From contig DATCVA010000173.1 of assembly GCA_036567205.1 (NCBI GenBank), positions 1 to 8,901 on the forward strand: DNA of 8,901 nt. Reading direction: 5' to 3'. The stretch's first letter is position 1. The number at the start of each line of letters is the position of its first letter. Positions 1 through 5,763 of this stretch are shown here, piece by piece. The DNA comes from DATCVA01 sp036567205 (GTDB lineage: Bacteria; Pseudomonadota; Gammaproteobacteria; Burkholderiales; Burkholderiaceae_B). Made by a program: the position numbers and the translations under genes. The notes beneath the pieces were generated by a model, which saw only the letters and a program-made list of their open reading frames with translations, had not been told where the DNA came from and did no database searches.

Positions 1-78
1 TTTGATAGTAGCAAGGAAGCTCGTGTTGCCGGCGGTACCAGGCAGTTCGGGCGGCAGTTTTTCGATGGCAATAAATAA
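1..78 (+). CDS. C-terminal tail of an upstream gene (partial)
   Basis: Reading frame 1 is open from the first base of the window to a TAA at 76-78, giving 25 residues that end in FGRQFFDGNK. The stop lies 22 bp before the ATG of the Bug receptor gene, as expected for a preceding gene in the same operon. The short tail with an R-x-F-x(5)-F-x-G pattern loosely recalls crotonase-family C-termini, but this is far too little to assign a family. An open frame of 25 codons occurs by chance fairly often, so the call rests mainly on position and spacing. Confidence 0.42.
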   Translation, partial: FDSSKEARVAGGTRQFGRQFFDGNK

Positions 79-94
79 ACAAGATCGACTGGAG

Positions 95-1087
95 ATAAAT
101 ATGAAACAGACATTCCAAAAAATTCTGAAAACCGCAGGCGTAGTCGCCATGGCATGCATGGTGCCAGTTGCCTATGCCGCCGACACCACGAGTTATCCCG
201 ATCGTGCGATACGCCTGGTTGTTCCGTTTACACCCGGTGCGGCTACGGATACGGTCGCCAGGCTGATTGCAAAATCAATGTCCGAATACCTGAAGCAAAC
301 GATTGTCGTCGAGAACAAGGGCGGCGCTGGCGCAACAATCGGGGCGGCCTACGTGGCCAACGCGGCGCCGGATGGCTATACCTTGCTGGCAACCACGCAG
401 GGCGTGCATATTTTTAATCCGGCCATTTATCCTACGCTTGGCTACGACCCCGTGAAGAGCTTCGCGATGGTCGGTCAATTGGTTTCGGCATCGTTGGTGT
501 TTTCTGTCAAGACAGACTCCAAGTTCAAAACCATGAAGGAAGTCATCGCCTATGCCAAAAAACACCCCGGCGAACTAAGCTATGCCTCGGCGGGCCAGGG
601 CTCGTCGCTGAATGCTGCCGGTGAAATGCTTAAGTATTACGCCGACGTAGACATTCTGCATGTACCTTATCGTGGCGGTGGTCCTGCCATGCAGGATTTC
701 CTTGCCGGACGCACGACAATGAATTCATCGTATGTTTCTTCGATCAAGCCTCATGTTGACGCTGGCTTGGCACGCATCCTGGCCATTGGCAGCAAAACCC
801 GTAGCAAGTTTGTCCCCGATGTACCGACAATGGTCGAGCTGGGGTATCCCGACTTTAATTCCGACACGTGGACCGGCATTGCCGCACCTGCGGGCACGCC
901 CAAGGAAATCGTACAGAAGCTGAACGCAGCAATTGCGTTTGCGCTTAAAGAGAACGGACCGAAGCTGGAAAATGACGGGTTTGCAGTGCTGGGCGGTACT
1001 CCGCAAGAAATGGAAGAGCAGGTCAAGGAAGAACTGGTCACCGTGACGCCGTTGCTGAAGAAGCTGTTATCAACAACAAAGAACTAA
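95..1087 (+). other. Transcribed unit note: start of the Bug–SDR–MaoC–DUF35–thiolase block
   Basis: From here to 4558 all five genes run in one direction, with gaps of 33 and 59 bp and then overlaps of 1 and 4 nt. No terminator-like hairpin is visible between them, so a single transcript is likely. No convincing sigma-70 promoter is seen in the first 100 bases, so the promoter probably lies upstream of the window. This is inference from spacing only. Confidence 0.35.
101..1087 (+). CDS. Bug/TctC-family periplasmic solute-binding receptor
   Basis: This is the extracytoplasmic receptor of a tripartite tricarboxylate transporter (TTT) system, a family that binds carboxylates and related small organic acids in the periplasm. 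The 328-residue product begins with a Sec signal peptide: a basic start, a hydrophobic core at about residues 12-24, and an AYA-AD cleavage site near residue 26. The family signatures follow: the ligand loop VVPFTPGAATD at 40-50, ENKGGAGATIGA at 71-82, and PDGYTLL from about 90. Length is normal for the family. The ATG at 101 is chosen over upstream in-frame codons because it follows GGAG at 91-94 with 6 nt spacing and places the signal peptide at the N-terminus. No TctA or TctB membrane subunits are in the window, so this is an orphan receptor here, as is common in Alcaligenaceae. Its place at the head of a CoA-catabolic block suggests it binds the pathway substrate, but the ligand is unknown. 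Confidence 0.93.
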   Translation: MKQTFQKILKTAGVVAMACMVPVAYAADTTSYPDRAIRLVVPFTPGAATDTVARLIAKSMSEYLKQTIVVENKGGAGATIGAAYVANAAPDGYTLLATTQGVHIFNPAIYPTLGYDPVKSFAMVGQLVSASLVFSVKTDSKFKTMKEVIAYAKKHPGELSYASAGQGSSLNAAGEMLKYYADVDILHVPYRGGGPAMQDFLAGRTTMNSSYVSSIKPHVDAGLARILAIGSKTRSKFVPDVPTMVELGYPDFNSDTWTGIAAPAGTPKEIVQKLNAAIAFALKENGPKLENDGFAVLGGTPQEMEEQVKEELVTVTPLLKKLLSTTKN

Positions 1088-1120
1088 TTCAAGATCGAAA
1101 TTATTCATAAAGGTTTGAAG

Positions 1121-2053
1121 ATGAGTACGGACAAGAAAGGTTTGCTTGAAGGCAAAGTGGCTGTTGTAACGGGCGCGGGGCGCGGGATCGGGCGTGAAAT
1201 TGCGCTGATGATGGCCTCCCAGGGGGCGGCCGTTGTAGTCAACGACATGGGTGCGTCGCTCGAAGGCCAGGGCGCCGACAGCGCTCCGGCGAGCCAGGTC
1301 GTTCAGGAAATCGTTTCAAAGGGCGGGTCGGCCATTGCCAACTTCAATAGCGTGGCCGAGCATGACAGCATGCGCGACATGGTGGCGCAAGCGGTCAAAG
1401 AGTTCGGCACGGTGGACGTGGTCGTGAACAATGCCGGCATTTTGCGCGATGTCATTTTTCATAAAATGAGCTTCGAAGAATGGGATGCCGTAATCAAGGT
1501 TCACTTGTACGGCAGCTTTAACGTCAGCCGGGCCGCTGCTGAAGTATTCAGAAAGCAAGAATCGGGCGCATTCGTGCATATGGTCTCGACCAGCGGTCTG
1601 ATCGGCAGTATTGGCCAGGCGAACTATGCAGCGGCTAAATTGGGTATTGCCGGTTTGTCACGCTCTCTGGCCATGGAAATGAGCCGCTTTAATGTCCGCT
1701 CCAACTGCATTGCTCCCAGCGCGTTTAGCCGCATGATCGAGTCTGTGCCGGGCGCGACGCCGGAAGAAAAAGAAGCCAATCTGGCCAAGCGCAGGCAGCA
1801 AACCCGTCCAGAGCAGATCGCGCCGTTGGCGGTATTCCTGGCCAGCGATGCGGCCAAAGGCGTGTCAGGCCAAATCATGGGCGCTCGCGGCAACGAGTTC
1901 TACCTGTATAACCAGACCCGTCCTATACGCACATTGCATCGTTCCGAAGGCTGGACTCCGGAAACCGTGGCTCAGCAGTTGCCCAAGGCGTGGGCCTCGT
2001 CATTCACACCGCTTGAGCGTACGCGCGACGTGTTTTCCTGGGAAGCCATCTAG
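1121..2053 (+). CDS. SDR-family 3-hydroxyacyl-CoA dehydrogenase, MFE-2 dehydrogenase-domain type
   Basis: This is a 310-residue cytoplasmic short-chain dehydrogenase, probably NAD-dependent and oxidising a 3-hydroxyacyl-CoA to 3-oxoacyl-CoA. Visible motifs are the dinucleotide loop TGAGRGIG (17-24), the acidic site ND at 41-42 that favours NAD, NNAG (103-106), and the catalytic set Ser156, Tyr169, Lys173. The segments GILRDVIFHKM, the VHLYG helix and GQANYAAAK closely match the N-terminal dehydrogenase domain of peroxisomal multifunctional enzyme 2 (HSD17B4). So does the extra C-terminal part of about 60 residues beyond a normal 250-residue SDR. That family is specific for (3R)-hydroxyacyl-CoA. 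A TTG at 1115 is in frame, but the ATG at 1121 has AAAGG at 1109-1113 with 7 nt spacing and is preferred. The MaoC hydratase next door supplies the matching hydratase half. Family assignment is firm; the substrate is not known. Confidence 0.9.
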   Translation: MSTDKKGLLEGKVAVVTGAGRGIGREIALMMASQGAAVVVNDMGASLEGQGADSAPASQVVQEIVSKGGSAIANFNSVAEHDSMRDMVAQAVKEFGTVDVVVNNAGILRDVIFHKMSFEEWDAVIKVHLYGSFNVSRAAAEVFRKQESGAFVHMVSTSGLIGSIGQANYAAAKLGIAGLSRSLAMEMSRFNVRSNCIAPSAFSRMIESVPGATPEEKEANLAKRRQQTRPEQIAPLAVFLASDAAKGVSGQIMGARGNEFYLYNQTRPIRTLHRSEGWTPETVAQQLPKAWASSFTPLERTRDVFSWEAI

Positions 2054-2112
2054 GGTCTTGTCTGGCTAATTTGACTCTATCAACTAATCACACGGAACAC
2101 TAGGTAGTCATC

Positions 2113-2979
2113 ATGGCAATTGATCGGGATAAGCTGCTGAACTGGCCGTTTGAAGACACCATTCAAACGTACGGGTTTAAAGACGTAATTCTGTATGCAT
2201 TGGGTGTCGGGTTGGGGGCTGATCCCGTAGACAGGCAGCAATTGAATTATGTCTACGAGAAAAATTTGTCGGTACTTCCGACTTTTCCCGTCGTCCTGGG
2301 GCACCCCGGCCCCTGGAACGCCAACCCCGAATCGGGTATCGATCGTAAAAAGGTGGTTCACGGCGAACAAACGGTTGAAATTCATCGGCCTTTTCCGGTT
2401 TCGGCGACGGTGCGCGGGGTCAACCGCATTAAGGACGTGATCGACAAAGGCGAGGGTAAAGGCGCCCTTGTCTATACCGAGCGTAAAATTTACGACGAAT
2501 CCACGGGCGAGCTGCTGGCAACCTTGAACGCCACGTCGTTTTGCCGTGCAAACGGTGGGTTTGGCGGCCCCAGCGGGCCGGTTGTAAAACCGCACACCTT
2601 GCCGGATCGCAAGCCCGATCACCAGATCGAGCTAAGCAGCATCCCACAAGCGGCGTTGCTATATCGGCTTAATGTTGATTACAACCCTCTGCATATCGAT
2701 CTGGACGTGGCGGCCGCAGCGGGCTTCAAACAACCCATCTTGCATGGTTTGTGTTCATTTGGCATGGCGGCCCATGCAATTCTGAAAGCGGTTTGCAACT
2801 ACGACGCTACGCGCCTTAAAAAGATTACGACCCGATTCTCATCACCGGTCTATCCGGGCGAAAAAATAATGTTTGATATCTGGCAGGACGGCGATCAGGT
2901 TTCCTACCGTGCCTCGGTTGTCGACCGGGCCGTCAAGGTGCTGGATAACGGCTATGCCGAATTAAGGAGTGCACAATAA
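2113..2979 (+). CDS. MaoC-family enoyl-CoA hydratase 2 (double hot-dog)
   Basis: The 288-residue product has the length of a two-domain hydratase 2, as found in MFE-2 and yeast/bacterial R-specific hydratases. The first, degenerate hot-dog fold covers about residues 1-150 and the catalytic one about 165-288. The hydratase-2 signature lies at 187-200 with Asp189, Asn191, Pro192 and His194 (DYNPLH). It is followed by the conserved ILHGLCSFG segment. Asp and His are the family's catalytic pair. The residue before the Asp is Val where most members have Gly, a mild deviation. The expected reaction is reversible hydration of trans-2-enoyl-CoA to (3R)-hydroxyacyl-CoA, feeding the SDR upstream. The ATG at 2113 has AGG at 2102-2104 at 8 nt. 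The stop codon overlaps the next start (TAATG), which suggests translational coupling with the DUF35 gene. A steroid-type MaoC role, as for ChsH1/ChsH2, is possible given the DUF35 and thiolase-like neighbours. Confidence 0.9.
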   Translation: MAIDRDKLLNWPFEDTIQTYGFKDVILYALGVGLGADPVDRQQLNYVYEKNLSVLPTFPVVLGHPGPWNANPESGIDRKKVVHGEQTVEIHRPFPVSATVRGVNRIKDVIDKGEGKGALVYTERKIYDESTGELLATLNATSFCRANGGFGGPSGPVVKPHTLPDRKPDHQIELSSIPQAALLYRLNVDYNPLHIDLDVAAAAGFKQPILHGLCSFGMAAHAILKAVCNYDATRLKKITTRFSSPVYPGEKIMFDIWQDGDQVSYRASVVDRAVKVLDNGYAELRSAQ

Positions 2980-3386
2980 TGAGTGACACAATGGTGGAAG
3001 CGGAAATTGAACAGACCGGGGTGCAAGGGACTTACTTCCGGCATCTGGCTGCAGGCCGCTTCGTAATTCAGTGCTGCGCAGGTTGCAGCCGTTATGTATT
3101 TTATCCAAGGGCATATTGCCCGCATTGCGGCTCCTCGCAACTTGAATGGGTCGAGCCCAGCGGTAAAGGCGTTGTTTATTCCTACAGCGTCGTACGTCGC
3201 AAGCCGGAGCTGGGCGGTGACTACAACGTCGTTCTGGTCGACCTCGAAGAGGGCGTTCGTTGTATGTCGCGTGTCGAAGGGGTTCATCCGGATGAGCTCG
3301 AAATCGACATGCCGGTACAAGCCTATGTCCAGCAAACCGATAACGGACCCTTATTGTTGATGAAAAAAAGAGGAAGCGACCAATGA
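2979..3386 (+). CDS. DUF35 zinc-ribbon/OB-fold protein, thiolase partner
   Basis: This 135-residue protein has an N-terminal helix region, then a rubredoxin-like zinc ribbon with Cys33-x2-Cys36 and Cys47-x2-Cys50, then an OB-fold opening with GKGVVYSYSVV. This layout is diagnostic of the DUF35/OB-fold family. Known members act as subunits or fused domains of thiolase-like enzymes. Examples are BbsA with BbsB in benzoylsuccinyl-CoA thiolysis, and the DUF35 domain of ChsH2, which binds the retro-aldolase Ltp2 in steroid side-chain loss. It is therefore most likely a structural and CoA-binding subunit of the protein encoded next. All four zinc cysteines are present. The gene overlaps both neighbours (1 nt upstream, 4 nt ATGA downstream). 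AAGGAG at 2964-2969 is a strong ribosome binding site at 9 nt. That coupling fits a stoichiometric complex. Confidence 0.9.
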   Translation: MSDTMVEAEIEQTGVQGTYFRHLAAGRFVIQCCAGCSRYVFYPRAYCPHCGSSQLEWVEPSGKGVVYSYSVVRRKPELGGDYNVVLVDLEEGVRCMSRVEGVHPDELEIDMPVQAYVQQTDNGPLLLMKKRGSDQ

Positions 3387-4558
3387 TTTCATTAAAGCAG
3401 TTACGGGGCTCCGTGGCGATCGTTGGGGTTGGCCAGGCGGGTTGCGGCGAAGCAAAAGGCCGCACCGAGATGGAGATTCTGGCTGAGGCAAGCCATAACG
3501 CGGTGGCTGACGCGGGCTTGCGCATGTCGGACATCGACGGCCTGACAACGGCTAGCAGCTCTTCCATTATGTGGCCTTTGTCGGTAGTGGAATATCTTGG
3601 GCTCGATCCCCGTTTTGTCGACAGCACGATGATCGGCGGGTCAAGCTTTGTGTCGCACACCATGCCGGCCATGCTTGCACTGGCTTCCGGCCAATGCGAT
3701 GCCGTGCTCGTCTGTTATGGCAGCACTCAGCGTACGGCGGTTATGAACAGGGGCGAAATCAAGCGAGCGCGGCGCCAGCTCGAGCCCCATCCCTTCGAAG
3801 AAAACTACGAACCGTTGCAGCCGCTTACGTCATACGCTTTGGCCGCTAAACGGTATATGCATCAATACGGAGCCACGCGGCGCCATTTGGCCGAGGTAGC
3901 GGTAGCCGCCCGCAAATGGGCGCAGCTTAATCCTGAAGCGTTCCGGCGCGACCCGTTGACGATCGACGACGTATTAAAAGCCCGGATGGTGTCGGATCCG
4001 CTGTCTGTTTTGGACAGTTGTCTGGTAACCGATGGCGCCGCGGCATTCGTGATGGTGCGGGCTGATCGCGCTAAAGACTTGAAGCAGAAACCTGCTTACG
4101 TTCTGGGCAGCGCCACCGCCACCTGGAACAAGCAAATATCAGCCATGCCTGACCTGACCGTAACGGCGGCGCGCGATTCGGGCGCCCGGGCATACGATAT
4201 GGCAGGCATCAAACCATCGGACGTCGATGTGGCCGAACTGTATGACGCGTTTACGATCAATACACTGCTGTTCCTGGAAGATCTTGGCTTCTGCAAAAAG
4301 GGCGAAGCGGCGGCGTTCGTCGAAGACGGCGGAATTGCACCCGGAGGACATTTTCCTGTCAACACAAACGGGGGCGGTTTGTCGTGCGTTCACCCTGGCA
4401 TGTATGGTGCTTTCATCACGATTGAGGCCGTGCGGCAGCTTCGCGGGCAATGTGGAGAGCGCCAGGTTAAGAACGCACAAATTGCATTAGTGCACGGCAA
4501 CGGCGGCTCTTTATCAAGCCAGGCAACAGCTATTTTAGGCACCGAAGCGACGCTCTAA
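3383..4558 (+). CDS. Thiolase-superfamily (SCP2-thiolase-like) protein lacking the usual nucleophile Cys
   Basis: The 391-residue length and the motif order fit the SCP2-thiolase branch that pairs with DUF35 proteins. The N-terminal half starts VAIVGVGQ. The C-terminal half carries NTNGGGLSCVHPGMYG (327-342, with His337-Pro338), then EAVRQLRG and HGNGGSLSS (371-379). At the position of the nucleophilic cysteine, placed by counting back from the A-x-G-x-x-D-x-V-L-V segment (Gly103), the sequence is GGSSF (85-89). A Gly or Ser replaces Cys, and the C-terminal CxG motif is replaced by GNGG. Such proteins are often annotated as acetyl-CoA acetyltransferases, but characterised relatives include the retro-aldolase Ltp2. 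Possible roles are therefore retro-aldol cleavage of a 3-hydroxyacyl-CoA, or thiolysis by a different residue; Cys335 near the active-site His is one candidate. The ATGA overlap with the DUF35 gene supports a two-subunit complex. Family firm, reaction open. Confidence 0.87.
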   Translation: MISLKQLRGSVAIVGVGQAGCGEAKGRTEMEILAEASHNAVADAGLRMSDIDGLTTASSSSIMWPLSVVEYLGLDPRFVDSTMIGGSSFVSHTMPAMLALASGQCDAVLVCYGSTQRTAVMNRGEIKRARRQLEPHPFEENYEPLQPLTSYALAAKRYMHQYGATRRHLAEVAVAARKWAQLNPEAFRRDPLTIDDVLKARMVSDPLSVLDSCLVTDGAAAFVMVRADRAKDLKQKPAYVLGSATATWNKQISAMPDLTVTAARDSGARAYDMAGIKPSDVDVAELYDAFTINTLLFLEDLGFCKKGEAAAFVEDGGIAPGGHFPVNTNGGGLSCVHPGMYGAFITIEAVRQLRGQCGERQVKNAQIALVHGNGGSLSSQATAILGTEATL

Positions 4559-4568
4559 GTCATGGTGT

Positions 4569-4589
4569 TTAGCGGCACTCAGCCGCTAA
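4569..4589 (+). terminator. Hairpin after the thiolase-like gene (weak terminator candidate)
   Basis: An 8-bp perfect stem, TTAGCGGC paired with GCCGCTAA, closes a 5-nt loop (ACTCA) beginning 11 nt after the TAA at 4556-4558. The place is right for an operon end. There is no real U-tract (CTCCGTTTCC follows), so it may only slow polymerase or protect the 3' end of the transcript. Confidence 0.4.
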
Positions 4590-4596
4590 CTCCGTT

Positions 4597-4672
4597 TCCG
4601 GGGAAGCTCTGAACAAACCGCCCGAATCGGCCCATGCATGCGGCGTGGGGACTTGTTCAGAGCTTCCCCGGA
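4597..4672. mobile_element. Short IS5-like inverted-repeat element (MITE-like remnant)
   Basis: Two arms are perfect inverted repeats of 20 bp: TCCGGGGAAGCTCTGAACAA (4597-4616) and its reverse complement (4653-4672), separated by 36 bp. The likely element is 4602-4667 (66 bp, termini GGAAGCTCTGAACAA). It is flanked on both sides by CCGG (4598-4601 and 4668-4671), which can be read as a 4-bp target duplication, though CCGG is palindromic and so ambiguous. From memory of the family, the termini resemble those of IS5 (GGAAGGTGCGAACAAG). Read inward from the right end the match continues as GAACAAGTCCC. There is no room for a transposase, so this would be a non-autonomous derivative or solo-end remnant. 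The paralogous leader at 5757-5885 lacks it, which marks it as an insertion. As RNA the arms could also form a long stem, but no U-run follows. Confidence 0.6.
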
Positions 4673-4730
4673 TCAAGCCTGAACGCGAAAATGAAGCGCG
4701 GATCTTACTTTTGTGCGGCCGCTGCGCCGT

Positions 4731-4762
4731 CAATGTGTACGTTTGATATAGAAATGGAATAA
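4731..4762 (+). promoter_or_regulatory. Conserved leader block, copy 1
   Basis: This is the best conserved part of the leader: 27 of 32 bases match 5835-5866 without a gap. It contains GTGTACGTTTG (4735-4745), ATAGAAAT (4748-4755) and AATAA (4758-4762), ending 23 nt before the ATG. AATGTGTACGTT at 4732-4743 is a near-palindrome with one arm mismatch and could be an operator. A clear -35/-10 pair is not seen, so whether it is promoter, operator or 5' UTR element is undecided. Confidence 0.5.
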
Positions 4763-4785
4763 CAAAAAAACAAGGAGACAAGCTC

Positions 4786-5736
4786 ATGGGGGCTGTCAGG
4801 AAGTTGTTCTCGACCTTACGTTTGCCCGTTGTGTGTGCGCCGATGTTTATTGTCTCAAACCCGGAGATGGTAATTGAGCAATGCAAAAGCGGCATTGTGG
4901 GCTCATTTCCAGCCCTCAATGCCCGTCCGCAAAGCGAATTGGCCAATTGGCTGGAACAAATTACAACAACGCTGGACGAATGCCGGAAACGTCAGCCCGA
5001 AGACAGCGTTGCACCGTTTGCGGTCAATCTTGTAATTCGCCAGGCCAACGAAAGGTTATGGGCCGATGTCGATGTACTTCAGCAATTCAAGGTGCCGGTG
5101 GTTATTACCAGTCTGGCGTCTCCCGCCGAAGTGGTTGAACGGGTGCATGCATGGGGCGGGATTGTGTTTCACGACGTCACCACCGCGCGCCATGCACGCA
5201 AGGCCATCGAGGCGGGCGTTGACGGCTTGATCCTGGTGTCTGCCGGTGCAGGAGGCCATGCCGGTGCGTTAAGCCCGTTTGCGTTGCTTAATGAGGTTCG
5301 GGCATTTTATGACGGCCCGATAGTATTGGCGGGCTCGATCACGAACGGGCGTTCGATTTTGTCGGCGCAGGTGATGGGCGCCGATTACGTCTACATGGGA
5401 TCGCGGTTTATCGCTACCCGCGAATCCAGCGCCTTGCCCGAATACAAACAGACAATGCTCAATTCAAGCGCCGCCGATATTATCTACACACCTTATTTTT
5501 CCGGCATCTCAGCCAATTATCTAAAGCCAAGTATTGCGGCCGCGGGTCTGGATCCCGACAACTTGCCAGCTCCTACGGCCAAGCCGGGCGACGGCAGAAG
5601 CAAGCGCTGGAAAGACATATGGGGTTGCGGCCAGGGGGTTGGCGACATCAACGACATTCCCGCCACGGCCGAGCTGGTCGACAGGCTGTGCCGCGAATAT
5701 GCATGCACACGCGAGCTGTGGAAGTCACAGCTTTAA
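4786..5736 (+). CDS. Nitronate monooxygenase-like FMN flavoprotein
   Basis: This 316-residue cytoplasmic TIM-barrel flavoprotein belongs to the nitronate monooxygenase / 2-nitropropane dioxygenase superfamily, which also includes FabK and IpdC. Visible features are the N-terminal strand VVCAPMFIVSNPE (15-27), GSFPALNAR (39-47) and PFAVNLV. The FMN site includes SAGAGGHAG (152-160, with His158 in the catalytic position of the family), AGSITNGR (182-189) and GADYVYMGSRFIAT (198-211). It is fully intact. The ATG at 4786 follows AAGGAG (4772-4777) at 8 nt, a strong ribosome binding site. Nothing in the cluster suggests a nitro compound. Relatives in steroid degradation (IpdC, annotated as 2-nitropropane dioxygenase) act on CoA thioesters, so oxidation or reduction of an acyl-CoA intermediate is a reasonable inference. 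It has its own leader and may be transcribed separately from the block upstream. Confidence 0.88.
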   Translation: MGAVRKLFSTLRLPVVCAPMFIVSNPEMVIEQCKSGIVGSFPALNARPQSELANWLEQITTTLDECRKRQPEDSVAPFAVNLVIRQANERLWADVDVLQQFKVPVVITSLASPAEVVERVHAWGGIVFHDVTTARHARKAIEAGVDGLILVSAGAGGHAGALSPFALLNEVRAFYDGPIVLAGSITNGRSILSAQVMGADYVYMGSRFIATRESSALPEYKQTMLNSSAADIIYTPYFSGISANYLKPSIAAAGLDPDNLPAPTAKPGDGRSKRWKDIWGCGQGVGDINDIPATAELVDRLCREYACTRELWKSQL

Positions 5737-5739
5737 TTG

Positions 5740-5763
5740 CGATCACAATAATTAATGTGAGCG
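5740..5763. promoter_or_regulatory. AT-rich dyad after the NMO-like gene (operator or weak terminator)
   Basis: A 24-bp dyad pairs at 20 positions: CG, TCACA and the left half of TAATTA on one side mirror TGTGA and CG on the other (TCACA 5743-5747, TGTGA 5756-5760). It starts 4 nt after the stop at 5734-5736. The low-GC centre makes it a poor terminator and more like a homodimer binding site. It is the inverse of the TGTGA-N6-TCACA order of CRP sites, so CRP is not suggested. Confidence 0.4.

Larger units (their letters stand above)
4581..4785 (+). repeat. Leader repeat copy 1, upstream of the NMO-like gene (interrupted)
   Basis: Apart from the inverted-repeat element, this sequence aligns along its length with 5757-5885. 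CGTTTCC at 4593-4599 matches 5770-5776. GATC at 4671-4674 matches 5778-5781. GAACGCGAA at 4681-4689 matches GAGCGCGAA. TTACTTTTG at 4705-4713 matches TTGCTTTTG at 5808-5816, and the block 4731-4762 matches 5835-5866. Both copies end just before the start codon of the following gene with a shared GAGACA. Either this is a duplicated promoter/leader, or both copies belong to a dispersed intergenic repeat family. Confidence 0.65.

Noticed and set aside
2..100. In-frame N-terminal extension of the Bug receptor back to position 2
   Set aside because: It would bury the signal peptide behind 33 residues, whereas the ATG at 101 has GGAG at 6 nt and a normal signal peptide. Frame 1 better explains this stretch as the end of an upstream gene.
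57..100. Possible third copy of the leader before the Bug receptor gene (CGATGGCAATAAATAA resembles CGATAGAAATAAAATAA)
   Set aside because: The likeness is short, AT-rich, needs gaps and lacks the GTGTACGTTTG core; part of it is probably coding for the upstream gene. It may be chance.
1115..1120. TTG start for the SDR gene
   Set aside because: It lies only 2 nt after the AAAGG ribosome binding site; the ATG at 1121 has correct 7-nt spacing.
2962..3672. Minus-strand open frame of 236 codons across the DUF35 and thiolase-like genes
   Set aside because: It is antisense to two clear genes, has no recognisable domain and shows arginine/proline-rich shadow composition.
4597..4672. Inverted repeat as the intrinsic terminator of the upstream operon
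   Set aside because: The loop is 36 nt, no U-tract follows, and the paralogous leader shows the element is an insertion.
4569..4946. Minus-strand open frame across the intergenic gap, including the inverted-repeat element
   Set aside because: It overlaps the 5' part of the NMO-like gene and the palindromic element, and no transposase or other motif is seen.
5743..5760. CRP binding site at TCACA-N8-TGTGA
   Set aside because: The half-sites are in the opposite order and spacing to the CRP consensus.
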